Positions 1-14,285 of a stretch of DNA of 64,000 nt are shown in pieces (position 1 is the first letter of the stretch; each line of letters begins with the position of its first letter). Under the pieces are notes generated by a model. It did no database searches. It saw only the letters and a program-made list of their open reading frames with translations, and was not told where the DNA came from. The translations under genes and the position numbers were made by a program. Origin of the DNA: Primulina eburnea. Lineage: Eukaryota > Streptophyta > Magnoliopsida > Lamiales > Gesneriaceae. The DNA lies in NCBI RefSeq assembly GCF_022965805.1, contig NC_133110.1, forward strand, positions 35,774,317 to 35,838,316, read 5' to 3'.

Positions 1-2331
1 TCCGAAATGACATACCCAAGGATACACCCCTTGTCAATCCAAAACTCACATTTACTCAACTTCCATAATGTGAGTTTTGCGAAGTTCTGTAAAATAGTCC
101 TTAAGTGTTGTACGTTGTGCTTGCTGATCATGCGAATGGTATTAAGATTCATCTATACAATCAACCCACAACAAACTTATCCAAGAATTCCCGAAAAAAC
201 CCGATTCATCAGATAGCATAAAACTGTTGGTCATTTCGTCACCCCAAAAGGCATAACCAGAACTATAACTGCCTCATGCCCACCGGTACCGGGTTCCACT
301 GAATGGCAGTCATTCGATATATCTCCCTGATGAGACCCCGGAAGCTGATGATGACCAGACACATTAAATCAATCTTGGAATACCCCGAGAGGTTTCCTTG
401 CGTTGTGCAAATAAATCATCAATCCGTGGCAACGGATACTTATTCTTTCGTAGCACGGCAACTGCCGATAATCTATGCAAGAGCCGCCATAGACCATCCT
501 TCTTTTTGACAAAAAGAAAACTGGTGCTCCCCACGGGGACACATGGTCGAATATACCCCTTGTCAAGACAGATCCTGCACACTGCTGTTTTATTCTTGCA
601 TCTCTGATGGACGCTAAACTATAAAGGAGCTTTTTAGCAGATTGGTGCCGTGCCTGCCCTAAATCAATGCCGAATCCACTTCCCGACGGGCGGAAACACC
701 AGAATCTCCTCGTGAGAAAACATCCGGAAAATCGGCAAAACCACTGGAATGTCGCTGATCCGACCTATCTGCTGACGAATCCAAAGCATAGATAAGGTAG
801 CCTTCCCCGCCCGACTCTCAAGCACGACAGGCTTTCCAGAGCAGAGAACACCACAGGCATCGGGGGTCGCGCTCCCTTCCATAGAAAAACCAACTTTCGC
901 CCTCAACTGGACGAGAAATGTCACACCAACCTTCTGATAACGTCCACAGTGCTGCTACCACACAGTGCCACAATCTATTCCCGAATGCAATCAAAATCCT
1001 CCATCGATCAAGAATCATCAAATTAGCAGTTAAAACATTTACCCTCAAAGACTCTAGAGGACCTACCCAAAACTAGACGTTTAGGCTAGCCACCGAATGA
1101 CCCATCGGGTGGAAACGATACACAACGTCCAAAAAGTGAAAGGTAATGCCTGACGCTTAGCAAATCTCGCAGATCTGAATTGAATGTGATGCACCAGTAT
1201 CAATGAGAACGTAAGCAGGTAATCCACATTAATAAAAAAAACACCTGCGATAACTCTGTCGTTTCTCCTCAGCACCTGATCCTGTTAAGAGCAAAAGACC
1301 TGCCCTTGAGTACGGGTCGGAGTGTAGAAACCCTGAGTTAGACTGTCCTGCTGTGGCCTCTGATGAACGACAGAGCTGAGAACCAGATCCTGATCGCTCC
1401 GCCCTTCTGTGGGACCATCTCTCTTCCTATGGCCCTCTCACGCATTTGAACAAGTCCCCGCAACTTTCGGAACACCCTCCGTCGGATGATCCTTCCCCGC
1501 AATGCTGACACGGGGCCTTCTTCTTCCCAAAATGGTGACTCCTCCAGTCTCCAGAGGAAGAAGACATTAGACCAGCCTTCTTGAAATGCTTGGGCGCGGG
1601 ACCCAAAGAACTAGTTAGACGAGCAGATGCATGGCTCGACCCTCTCAGCAAACTGCCCTCACCTGGCGGACAACGTTTCACAAGGGCCCTCATATACATG
1701 CTCGGATCATCGCAGACAACAAAACCCTATCAACAAACGGCCTGGATTGAGGCCCTGGAGAAAATGGTTCTATACTCATGGCCCTAGCATGTCACTGACA
1801 TGTGGATCATCGGAAAAACTCCAAGACTACAGATATTCTGCTGATGACTCACAACAGACAAACTTCCTGCTTCAAGATTGATCAACCAATCGCCTTGGTC
1901 CTGCAGAACGGCCTCGGCGGAAAGTAACAAGCAGCAGAAAGCGGCTCGGAAATCACCACCAAAGACTCGACCCTTGTCGCTAATACTATCGGTGCAGAGG
2001 AAAGACCTCCACCACTTGCGCGCCCACACCCTCCAGCAGAAAGAATCAAGGGTATCAATCTGCTGTTCCGCCTGAGCACTGAAAAAGTCTTGAAGACAGC
2101 TCTCCATCCTCTCAAGCCATTTCTCCGCACATCCGGGAGATCTCCAACACCGCCCGAAGAGGTGCTTTGGCCCCACTCTGCAAGAAGAACCGTGCATACT
2201 AAAACTCCGAGGCTCATCACGACGGTGTTGACGGACGTTCTCGATGCTCTCGACTGATGCTACCGATCGTCGGTCTCCACCAGCGTCCATGCTGCCATGA
2301 TCTACTAGCATCGTCGTCAAACCAGGGACAT
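1..2331 (-). pseudogene. Noisy gypsy gag-pol fragment (like unit A)
   Basis: On the minus strand this carries fragments of a Ty3/gypsy polyprotein: the gag start near 2331, CCHC-region fragments near 1450-1600, the protease region near 1080-1270 and the reverse-transcriptase start toward position 1. All are shattered by small indels. It aligns with 22801-25050. Position 237 has the unit-A base (T) where the other tandem unit has C. The fragment runs off the left end of the window. It encodes no usable protein. Confidence 0.8.
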
Positions 2332-2416
2332 CTCTTCAGCTACAAAAGTTACCAGATATAAACCCAAAAAGAACAGTTCTAATCCAAAATCTTAAGCCAT
2401 GCTCTGATACCATAAA

Positions 2417-3764
2417 TGTAGTGACCCTTCCAGACATACCTACTAATCAGACTTAAGCAGACAAATTACATTACAAACATGATCAGGTACATACAGCGGA
2501 AAAAACGTAATACAACCAATCGAATCTGTAAGTACAAAAAATGACTTAAACAACCAATCGAAACTAAATACCCAAGAACGAATACCGGATAACTACAAGT
2601 CAACCTCTGCTCTCTCCCTGTCCCACTCCCTCCTGGACCGTCCAACCTTGAGACCCTTGCCCCATCGAAAATAGGTGTCCACAAACAAGTATTAAACCGA
2701 GGCGTGAGCATAAAACGCTCAGCACCGAAAAGCATGAGTATCCAAGCCTATATGAAATGCACATGCTATGATACTGATACCAGGGTGTCAGAAACAGGCA
2801 GTCACAAAAGAATCTCAATATGCTCATTCTGAGCGCCAAGTGGATGTGCGCGCGGTACTCATCTGGGTCACGCATTCCACTACAAGATCAGACGTGGACC
2901 TAATGTTCCCGCGATCACGAAGCCCTCCGCGGACCGTCGGCCACGTGTACTCTCGGTTTCCATGCGTCCCAAAGAACAGGCTGAGCCGGCCGCCCACCAC
3001 AAGATATAGCTTATCTCGAAGGAGATACAGCTCAACAATAAAGGCTCATCTCGAAAGAGATTAACGGCTCAAGATGAACATGTAACATGAGCAAAATAAG
3101 CGTGACATATCGCATGCATCATATGACATGATACTCAATGCAGCAGTAATCATGCACCACATTAAGACTGTATAACTCACCAGGATATCTCGGATAGTAC
3201 TTTTCGTACCTCAAACCAGTAATCCTAGCAATCAGCACTAGACATCAAGCCTGCGTCCCGTAGTCGCCCACTGATTCCGCTAGCTCCCCACTAGAGCACA
3301 ACATCCGCCTAACAAAACCACAAGTAGCTCCCCGCTAGTGCCTAAACCTCGGGAAAAGACTAGAAACCCCATCAGAAAGACGACTAAACGCTCTGGAACA
3401 TCTGGCATTGCGAGTAACAAATGAAGCCTCGCGCCTCTATTTCTAGCACAAACGATCGGTAGATCCGACCCACCTTTCGGACATCCGATCCGGCACACTT
3501 CGGACCGATCCGACCCTGATCGGACGATCCGAATCCTGGCATGTTTCCATCACGTGTCCAGCCACCTGCTTCTCGGACGATCCGAACCCTGATCGGACGA
3601 CCCGACACCTTGCATGTCTTTTCCACGTGTCCAGCCACCTGGGTCTTCGGACGATCGACAACCCTGATCGGCGATCCGACACCCTGATCGAGCACTTCTC
3701 CGATCACACGAAATAATATTTGAATCCACACTAATTAACTCAAATTAGGATCGGGGATACTACA
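2417..3764 (-). repeat. Noisy gypsy LTR (copy of the shared middle LTR)
   Basis: It begins TGTAGTGACCC and ends GGGATACTACA, as do the clean LTRs. It is about 1348 bp against 1308 bp for its clean counterpart at 25136-26443. The end near 3700 reads 'gatcacacgaaataatattt', matching the middle LTR and not the outer right one. The TCGGAC-type repeats and CACGTG boxes can still be seen at about 3480-3690. Confidence 0.8.
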
Positions 3765-6700
3765 TTTTCTCCCCCCTGAAAATGATTTCGTCCGCGACAA
3801 TTGATGTCTGAAAAATGACCGACATTTGACAACAATACAGTTCAACTTAAGAATGATTTTACAATGAAATTACATCCATACACTGAAACATACTAAACTA
3901 GAACACTCTGGTATGCCTCTGACCGCGCGACTCTACTCTAGTTCCCGACGTAGGCTTCTTCAGTACCCTCGTGCTTGCCACTGCACTAAGACAAGAGGAT
4001 AGTCTTATTCCCTTACCTGTACCTTATCCTTCCGGTCTAAATCGAAACCGGTCTTTCAAAAAGACAAATCCGGAATTCAGCTGAATTCTGTCGGATTGCA
4101 AAACATGAGACTCATCCGCTACGTATCGTCCTCACACAAAGACACATGAACACATTGTGACCTAGACCGATACGGTGGCCCAAAGCCTAATCTGTAGGCC
4201 AATCTCCCACACATTCTAAGATCTCAAAGGACCAATGAATCTCGGAGATAGCTTACCTTGAGTCCCAAATCTCAGATCCCAACTAAAAGTGAACCTGGAG
4301 AACACTTTCTTACCTGCACATCAAAATGCAAGAGGTCTGCGCTTGGTGGTTCGGCATAACTCGCTCTGTCGGTCCTGAGCAGTCTTAATCCGCTGTTTGA
4401 TCACAAGAACTTTGGTCCATGGCCTGCGAATCCAATTCTGGACCCGCGACCTTCGTCTCGATTCCTCCCAGAACAGAGGAGTTACGACACACGTCGACCA
4501 TACAACTGCTTCAAACGGAGACATACCATACTGCCTATGAAACTTGTGTTGTATTCAAACTCTAATCAGTTGGCAGAGGATCCTGCCAAGCGGCGCCCGA
4601 CATCCATCACACAGATCTCAACATATCCTCAATATACGAATAGTCCTCTCTGATCTGACCGTCAGTCTCTGGGTGATTATGCCAGTACTCAAACTCAAGG
4701 TAGTTGCCCAAGGCTTGCTGAGCTTGCCCCGAAATCTAGCATGTAAATCGGAGGATCTCTGTCCTAACGATACTCACGGGCACAACATGAAACCGTCATC
4801 TCTTGATGTACAACCGTTGCCATCCGATCGAAAGTGAAATTCTGTTAATCACGGAAAAAATGGGCAGACTTTAAGCCGAATCCACTACCGCCACAGATAG
4901 CATCTTCTCTTCCCCACAGACATAGCAAGTGAGTCACGAAGTCCATCGTGGAATGCTATGCTTCCCACTTCCACTCGCCGAATAGGAAGTTCTGCAACAA
5001 CCTCCAGGTCATCGATACTCAGCCTTCACCTGCTGACCGGCTAGGCACTTGGAGACATACTGATAAACATTACGTTTCATACTTGCCACCAAAATCGAGT
5101 CCTCAAATCCTTATACATCTTGTTGCGTCCCCGTGAACACTCAACTTGCTACGAATGAGCCTGGGATAAAATTTTTTTTTCTCCTCCCCTCACGTGTCAT
5201 CTCCGGTTTTAAACAACACGACCGATAAGCACAAAGATCCCCTTGGACTGATAGTGGAATCCAGAAAGTTTATCTCATCCCAACCGAGTCTAACTCTGAA
5301 TCTTCGAATCAGGACATTGAGCACTCCTAATCCGAGAATACAAACTGGCTCAGACAAAAATAGTAGCTACACGGATACGCTCGTTCCCTTCCGATGTTGA
5401 CAATTGAATTCCCATGAACAGAAATCTGAGCGAATCTCAGATACGCACACGTCTGAAGAGCAGACAATCTTACCTTGCGACAAGAGCATCGTCCTGTGAG
5501 CTTCGCAGATCCTTGGATGATACTTTATCTCACAATTCATAATCCTTGAGTCGATCATCCAAACGACCGTGACGCATGTTCACTCAGCCTGAGTGAACAG
5601 ATACTTCAAAACTCTTAGATCAGTGAAAATCGCATCAGCCCATACAGATACGCGCGCCAGATTTCAAAGCAAAATGATCGCTGCTAATTCCAGCTCATGA
5701 ACAGGATAGTGTTCCTCATGAGGCTTCACGTCTCGACGACAGAAGCATCCACATGCTCATTCGGCATCAGAACACACCCTAGTCCTGTAAGAGAGGCATC
5801 GGTTTAAACACTGAAACACCAGGATCCAGACGGTCAAAGCCAAAAAGGCGCAGGATGTCAAACGTCTGCGCAAGTTCCAAGAAACTCTCTTCGCACCTGA
5901 TGTCCACATCAAATGAAAACATCTTCCGAGTGACTACGAGTGAGTGGCTTGCAACTGTTAGTAGAAAGTATGACAATGAAACGGAGATCATACCCCAGCC
6001 ATTCCCAGAAAACTGCGGATCTCGGCTACTGTCGTCGGACGCGACCGTTCAATAACACCGCTTCCAACCTTGCCTCGGGGGGTCGGGCTTGAAACTCCCT
6101 TGCTAGAAATGACATGACCACGGAATACAACACCCTGTCACTCCAAACCACATCTGTACTCATCAACTTCGCATCAGCTGTATTCTCGCGAGAGTGTCGT
6201 AAAATAGTCCTTAAGTGTTTTACGTGTTCTGTGCTGTCATGCGGAATTAGATTAAGATTCATCTATAAATACCACAGCACAACTATCCAAGCATTCCCGA
6301 AAAACCCGATTCATCAGATTCCATAAAAAACTGCTGGTTCCTTCGTCACCCCAAAAGGCATAACCAGAAACTCATATATGCCCATACGGTCCTGAATGCA
6401 GTCTTCGATATATCTCCCTGCTGAACCCCGAAGCTGATGATAACCAGACTTAAATCAATCTTGGGAAATACACATGAGAGGTACCTTGCAGTTTATCAAA
6501 TTATAATATCAATCCGCTGCACCGGATACTTATTCTTTATCGTAGCACGATTCACTGCCGATATCTAGCAAGCCGATAGAACCATCCCTTCTTTTGACAA
6601 AAAGAAAACTTGGTGCTCCCACGGGAACACTGGTCGATAACCCTTGTCAAGAAGATCCTGCAACTGCTGTTTTTAAGTTCTTGTACATCTCTGATGTGAG

Positions 6701-8542
6701 CTAAACATAAGGACTTTTTCAAAGAGATTGGTGCCGTGCCTTTGCACTAAATCAAATGCGAAATTCCACTTCCCGAACGAGGAGGAAAACTCAGGAATCG
6801 TCCTGGGAAAAACAATCCGAGAAAATCGCAACCACTGGAATTTCGCTGATACCGCGACACTATCTGGGACGATCAATAGCCATAGATCAAGGTAGCCTTC
6901 CCCGCCCACTCTCAAGCACCACCAGGCTTTCAGAGCAGAAAACCACAGGGCATCGGGGGTCGCGCTCCCTCTCCATAGAAAAACAACTTGTCGCCTCAAC
7001 CTGACGAAAATTGACAAACTTCTGATAACATCCCACAAGTAGCTCTAAAACACAGTCGCACACTATCTCCCAGAATGCAATCAAAATCCTCCTCGAAATC
7101 ATCAAATTAGCGTTAAAACATTAACCCTCAAACTCTCAGGACACCCAAACTAGACGTTTAAGCATAGCACCGAATTACCCATCGGTGGTGGGAAACAGAT
7201 ACCACAACGTCCACAAGAAGTGAAAGGTAATGCACTGTACGCTTCAGCCAATCTCGCAGATATGAATGATGTGATGCACCAGTAATCCAACTGAGACGTA
7301 AGCGTGGTAATCACATAAAAAAAAACACCTGCTTTTTTTTTTTTTTTTTGGCTAACTCTGTCGTTTCTCCTCAGCAGCCTGATCCTGGTTAAGAGGCAAG
7401 AGACTGCCCTTGTGAGGTACGCGGTCGGAAGGTTAGAACCCTGAGTAGACTGTCACCTAGCTGTGGCCCTGATGACTGAAGTGCTGAGAACCAGATCCTG
7501 ATCCTCCGCCCGTCTGTGGACAGCTCTCTTCATATGTGGCCCCATCTCACGCGCATTTGTAACACAGCACCCGCCAACTTTGCGACACGAACGCTTCCGT
7601 CGGATGATCCTTCCCGCAAATCTGACACGGGCCCTTTCTCTTCCAAATGGTTGAACTCCCCAGAGCCAGAGGAAGAGAAAAGTACGATCCACCTCTTGAA
7701 TGCTTGGTGCGGGGGACCGCAAAGAAACTAGTAGGGACGTAGCAGACTGCATGGCTCGCCTCTCATCAAAAACTGGCCCTCAAGCCTGGCGACAACGGGT
7801 TCACAAGGCCCTCATATCGGATTCGGATCATCGCAGACAAAACCCGATCAAAATCTCCGATTGGGCCCCTGGAAAAATGGGTTATACTTGGCCCTCAGAT
7901 TGTCACTGACATGTGGATCATACGGCAACCTCAAGACTTCTTTCGATACTCATCACCGACAAACTTCCCGGCTTCAGGATGATCAACCATCGCCTTGGTC
8001 GCACGCAGGGCTGCGCGGAAAGTAAAGCGCAGTAAAGCGGCTCGGAACATCCGCCCAAAGCAACTCGACCCTGTGCCGCTACAACCTCATCTGGTGCAGA
8101 GGTTAGGACCTCCACCACTGTGCGCGGCCACCACCCTCCACAAGAATTCAAGGGTATCAATCTGCTGTCTCCGCCGAGCCCACTGTGAAAAGTCCTTGAA
8201 GCATCGCTCTTCCCATCCTCTCAAGCAGTTCTCCACAGGCAACATCCGGAGCTCTCTCACCGGGGGCCACCAAAGAGGTTTTTGGCCCCATCGCAAGAAA
8301 CGAATCATACACTAAACTCTCGCGAAGGCTCACACGACGGTTGTTGCCGACGTTCTCAGATCGCTGCCGACGACCGCTCCCCGATCGTCTCGGGGTCTCT
8401 CCCAGCGTCCCAATGCTGCCATTAGCCTAACTAGCATGTGTCAAACCCAGACATCTCTTCAGCTAAAAATTTACACAGAGATTAAACCCAAAAGAAAGTT
8501 CTTAATCCCACAAATCTTAATTGCATCTCTGAACTCTGAAAA
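3765..8542 (-). pseudogene. Noisy gypsy internal region (like unit B)
   Basis: This aligns with 26444-31084. On the minus strand the order is gag (about 8450 down to 7340), then protease, reverse transcriptase, RNase H, integrase and chromodomain fragments down to about 3900. Unit-B bases are kept: C at 6334, and the integrase stop codon at 5009-5011, which matches the nonsense codon at 27666-27668. Frames break every few tens of codons because of small indels. The stretch from 7334 to 7350 is a T run absent from the clean copy. Confidence 0.8.
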
Positions 8543-10028
8543 TGTAGTGACCCGTTCACAGAATCACCATAATCCATAAAAACAAAGCCATGCAATCTTA
8601 AATTTAAAAAATAGGTATTACAAGCGGAAACGAGGACAAAAAAGTATAACAACCCAATCGAAATCGTAAGTACAAAATACTTAACACCAGATCGAAACTT
8701 AATACCAGAACACAATACCGATAACTCAAGTCACCTCTGCACAAGCTTACCTGGTCCACCCCTTTGCGCCAACCTGGACCGGGGAGCCCAGAGACTGCTG
8801 CCTGAGACTGCCCTGTGACCTTGCCCCCACGTACATAGGGTGTCCAAACAGGAATTCAAACACGAGGACGTAGAGCATAAAACCGCTCAGCACCGAAAGC
8901 ATGAGTATACAGCCTATCATGAAAATGCCATGTATTGATATGATACCAGGGTAGTCAGAACAACAGGAGTGCACAACAAAGATCTCAATATGTCTCACGT
9001 CTAGTAGGCGCCAAAGTGTATGCCCACTACAAAAAAAGGGTATGGCAAGCGTAACTCCTCTGGGTCCTGCACTCAAGACGGCGTCGGACTAAAATCCGTC
9101 AAGAAGCTCCACCGTGACAACTGAAACCTCGGGTCCATAGCGACAAAACGGCTAGCGCCCACACGATAAGCTTATGTGAATGATACGCTCACAATGGACG
9201 GAGACCGTGCCTATCTAACGCCAATAGAATACCAAAATAAGAATGTACGGAATACATAAGTGATACAGATCGAACATGGACCACGTCCGGTTCTGATCAT
9301 GTGGTCAACTCCAACAAAGCGACTTGAGGCGTACAAGATCTGATTAAGTAAAACCAAAGCTACTCAGAATAATCAAAATGTAATCAGCAAGCTGCAAGAG
9401 ATAATGGTGCGTTCAATAGAACACAACCGTAATAAGAATGTATACTCAACCAGGATATCTCGGATAGTACTTTCGTACCTCAAACCCGTAGATCCAAGCA
9501 ATCAGCCCTAGAAATCAACCCTGCGTCCGTGTCGCCACCCGGATCCGCTAGCTCCCAACTAGGAGCACAACTCCGCTACAAAACCAGTTAGCTCCCCGCT
9601 AGTGCCTAAACCTCGGAAAAGACTAGAAACGCCATCAGAACGACTTCCAAAACGCTTCTGGACACTCGGATTGGCGATAGTAACAATGAAAGCTCGCGCC
9701 TCTATTATACGAAACGATCGGTAACTCCGACCCACTTCGGTACGATCCGTATCCGTCACACTTCGGACGATCCGAACCCTGATCGGACGATCCGAATCCG
9801 CCTGTCTTCCACGTGGTCCAGCCACCCTGTCTTCGCGGATCGAACGTGCGCCCAGTCACCCCTGATCTCGGACGATCCGAACCTTGCATGTCCTTCCTCA
9901 CTGTCCAACCACCTGTCTTCGGACGATCCGAACCCTGAGCGGACGATCCGAACCCTGATCCGGCTCCTTCCGAACACACCGACCAATATTTAATCTAATA
10001 ATTAAACTCAATTAGGCATCGGATATCA
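8543..10028 (-). repeat. Noisy gypsy LTR (copy of the right outer LTR)
   Basis: It starts TGTAGTGACCC and ends with a damaged GGATATCA, followed by gtaat at 10029-10033. That is the same target duplication that follows the clean right LTR at 32393. The end has the right-LTR version 'gaacacaccga'. At about 1486 bp it is inflated, and 9000-9420 is so scrambled that alignment is only approximate. Confidence 0.75.
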
Positions 10029-11568
10029 GTAATTATATGAAGGAAAAATATCACATCTAGTAATATCATGATAATTAAAATTTTGTACAAATAGAAAAAA
10101 AATAAGTATTTTTTTACTTCTCGATCATGGACGAAATTGATTTCAAATTATCCTTGTTTGTTTCTAATATTTTAGGTAGTTCATTACACGAAACAAAACC
10201 ACAAAAATCCATTAAACGAACATTACATACATCTTGGCAAGATTCAGCTCAGATAGGTGCTGAAAAGTATGAGTCATTTCAGAATTCACTTTTGGAGTAG
10301 ATTAAATTTAGTAAGATAAATAGAATAAAATGATTTTTAATTAAATATGGCACTATTGCATTATTTATAATTAAATTTCAAATAAGACATCAACGGGAAA
10401 AAAAATTATACATGGATGCTTTGGTAGAATTATATCATACATTCACTTTTTGAAATTACTGAAAAATCTCGAATGCATGGCATTGGTGTCCAAACATTCT
10501 GATTATTGAGGGTAAATATAATGTTTATTGAGGGTCATTCAATGTCTATTTGAGAACTATTTTGGAATCTATTCTTTTTTAAATTCTTAGGCTGCTCTAT
10601 TTGAATGTGTTAGAAACAATTCAAAATATACAATATATACTTTATGATTTTTGGAATCAACACTACAATACATTAATTCTTTCAATTTAAGGTAATCCGA
10701 AAATAATAATGCAACACGAATAAAAAAAAAAAAAATTATGATTATAAATGGTTAACTTTATGTCTATTGAAAAATTCTTTGTCTACTCAAACCAATTTTA
10801 TTTTTAGTAAAAATAAATTAACTAATTAAATCTTGTATTTCTTTTTTACGTAATAATTTGGACATAAATACTTAAAATACAAACATGTATTTTTGAATGA
10901 TTTACCTTATGAGTGATCAATGAGGCATTGCAATTATTTGATTTTAAATTACGTATATCCAGTTTTCAGTTAAATTTATTGAATACTCAATACCAAAAAT
11001 TTTTAATATAATTTACTGTTTTCAATACGTTTAGTTTCAGTTGTGGGAATAAAAAATAGTTAAAAAAACGTATAAGACATACATTTAATTTGGAATTACT
11101 ATTAAAAATTAATAAATTCAAATTGAATTAACATGATCATTCACACGCAATAATTGAAATGCGATCATTTATTGCAGTCACATATGTCAATATTCCTTGA
11201 TATTTTCTTTTTTTAGAAATGACATTTGACTGAAATTATTATTTTTGCAAAAACTCTGCTATATTGTAATAACAAATAAATATATCATAGTACACAAACC
11301 TCATATCACCAATTAAATTGATTGATATAATCATCAAATATTTTTAATGTAGTTTAATGTTTTAAATACGAGTTTAGTTTCAGTTTTTAAATAAAAAAAT
11401 AAAAAAAACATATATACATAAATAATTTGAACTATATAAAATAAATTAGATTCAATTGAACTACAATGATTGAATAATCAATGCAGCAATAACTGACGTT
11501 ATCATTTATTGCAGTACCATATTTTCAATATTCATGACTAATATATATATATATAGTATATATATATA

Positions 11569-11611
<43 letters not shown>

Positions 11612-11891
11612 TTAAAAAATACTATATATTATATAATCATTATATATTATATATATATTTTGGTAGATATTTCAAGAGGGCATTTCATGTGTTTGTCAAT
11701 CAACACGAGCATCAGTTCATGTTGTACATTTTGATAATCCCCAATAAAAACTTGTCCTAAACGTACAATACAATTACGACTCCCCAACATTCATTAAAAA
11801 AATCTAGCATCACTATAATGTAAAAAAGAAACCCTTGTTTCTCTTTCAATACATAAAATTACTTAATAACTAATTTATTACAGACAATTAA
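10029..11891. other. Noisy AT-rich flank, no gene
   Basis: This is a noisy version of 32393-34215: AT-rich spacer with the imperfect tandem duplication and an interrupted (AT)n tract at about 11541-11607. No coding frame or RNA gene is visible. Confidence 0.75.
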
Positions 11892-13295
11892 AAGATTGCG
11901 CATATAGTTTATATTTTATTGTCCTATCCTCATTTTATCACTTTTCAACGTGCTTATTGACACATTTCTGGTGATTTTACTTGTAGGTGAATTTCTGTCT
12001 TCGCGATCAAAATTTGGGCTAAAAAGGGTGATTTTATTCAACTTAAGTTGCCGATTCATGATTCTTTAGTGGAAGATGTGGAGCATAAAAATTAGAAGAA
12101 TGTTTTGCCATTAGAGCGTGATACAGCCTTGTGACGATTCTTGGTTTTTTTTTTTCCTAGTGATATGAAGGATTTTTAATATCAAAAAAAAAATCAAGAT
12201 TAGAGTTGTTTTATGCTCTATATTATGGAGATATTTTCTATTATCTTTTAATTTTTAGTATAGGTTTTTTGTTTTAGTTTAATGGGCTTTTCTTCTTTGG
12301 ACCACATTAATTCCTTTCTTGTCCACCATACCTCACGGTACCACGACATTCTCTTTTTCTTTTTTTTCTTGACCCACTATTCACAAGCAGTCAGGGAGGT
12401 CGGCATAGAAGAAATTCCACACAACCAATCTCAAGATTTTCTCTCCAATCTCTCTCACACAACTTTAGGCCTAGTTTTTATTTTTGATTCAAAGGATATT
12501 TTTACTTTTCGATTTATCACTTGTGAGGACTTTTGTGATTTAATTTCTTGTTTTGTTCACAGTATTTGTTGATTTATGATTTATTTTCTGAAATGTGTGT
12601 GTTGAATTGCTGACATTTAATATTCGATATATATTTCTACTGCTAAGCCTAATTCAGTGTACTCCGTAATTGTCATGATGATTGGTACATGATTAGCGAT
12701 ATGATTAGGTGTGTTTTTTTTGTGTCTATCATAGCTATATTTATCAATAATCTCACGAAACCTCGATCTATCAATTGCAGCTATCTCGGTTGTTTGTAGA
12801 ATTTTGAGATTAACTGTTTTCACAAAACGAAAATGCTATTTTTAATTAATATGGAACGCTTCGTGCCCATTAGTGTATTGAAAGTTTTGACTGGATGGCT
12901 GGGTTTGGTCATTATTAGGAAAACAACAGAATTTTAGTGGTTTCCCTATAATTCTAAGTTAATATTGCTTGTAATTGCATGAACAAATATATGTTTAGCC
13001 GATGAACAGTGTACATTGTTGAATAGTAGAAATCCCTTGATCGAGCCTTGGTATATAATTTTCCATTTAATTATTTTTCATCTTTGATTTGTTATTCTTC
13101 TGCATCTTGATTAAATAGTTCTAGTATTTTTTCTATATTTTATTTAATTCATACCCAAATTCCCCCTTTTCATTTGCCACTTTTACTCGAAAGAAATCAC
13201 CCCCGTTCCCTGTGATTCGACCCTGCTCACCATTACCACTAATTTTTATTAAAAGATTAGGAATTTAAGTTGGGTGGCACACGACCAGCCCACCA
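11892..13295 (+). repeat. Noisy LTR of the Athila/Tat-like element
   Basis: This aligns over its whole length with the clean 5-prime LTR at 34216-35596, with many small indels, and ends in the same CACCA. It is followed at about 13299-13318 by a damaged copy of the TGGCGCCGTTGCCGGGG primer-binding site. Confidence 0.75.
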
Positions 13296-13369
13296 AATTT
13301 TGCGCCGGGTGCGGGGGACGGGTGCAAGGTTTACATTTTTTTCGAATTCGTATTTTGTCTTCATTCCTT

Positions 13370-14285
13370 CTTGTGCAGGTGATTTTATCAAGAAGAGAAT
13401 TTAGCAATTTTTTTGTAGTGAAATACTTCGAGATGTTTCTCATCGACAAGTATTTCACAGTTTTTCCCAACACACCGAAGCAGCCATTCATGCCGCATGG
13501 AAGCAGATTCATCCAATTTAGCAACACACATTCAGAATCATGATTTTTCTAACTATGTTTCTTATTCGGAATTTTTCCTACAAAGGTTTGGGATGCAGTT
13601 CACCGAACGATGGGTATTTAACTGGGCAATAACAACTGGAAGTCCACTAATTAAGTCGAGGTGAAAAGACGGTGTGTGATATATTTGCTAATGATAAAGC
13701 CGACTTGGACTACCATCAGTATTGGGATCATTCCCTTTTTTTGCAGAGTTGGAGACACCAATACACTCCAGACATTAACCATCTGATTTAACAGACCAAC
13801 CTTCGCAGCATTCAAGAAGATGAGGGATGTACGGTCTTGAAATTAATATCATAACTCACTTGAATGATATGGTAAACAAGCAGTGCATTGGCATGAGGGA
13901 ACTTCGAGGCCTCCAGTCTTGAAGAAGTTTTGGAAGAAATATCAACGAAGTGAGGCACCAATGAGTGAGAGATGAACAAGCTCCTGAGACTATCGATTTT
14001 GACTCGTCGATAATATCATCTATATTACATCTCTGGAGTCCTTTTCTTTCTCATATGCGATTTCAACAGAATTTTGTTCTTAAGAGCAACTCATGATACA
14101 CTCACTTTTCATGCCTATATTTAAAGTCACGTTTTGTTGATGGGAACGAGCTGACCTTGCATACATCAAGCCAAACTTGAGGACACCATGGAACCAAGAC
14201 CCATATATGGTGTCATTTGACAAGTACTTTGGGCGTCACCGCCGCTTCTTGAATAGTGCTTTTGATGTCGAGCATAACACTTAAA
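13370..14285 (+). pseudogene. Noisy gag fragment of the Athila-like element
   Basis: Segments of the clean gag-like protein at 35674-36534 can be recognised in all three frames here (for example the part around the 'EFSNFFVVKYFEMF' and 'YHQYWDHS' motifs). Frameshifts fall every 50-100 bases. The three 'aaggcgtg' palindromes that follow gag in the clean element are also present, in damaged form, at about 14374-14560. Confidence 0.7.

Noticed and set aside
11534..11734. Reading frames made of alternating Ile-Tyr (also 33817-34077)
   Set aside because: Translation of (AT)n microsatellites, not coding.
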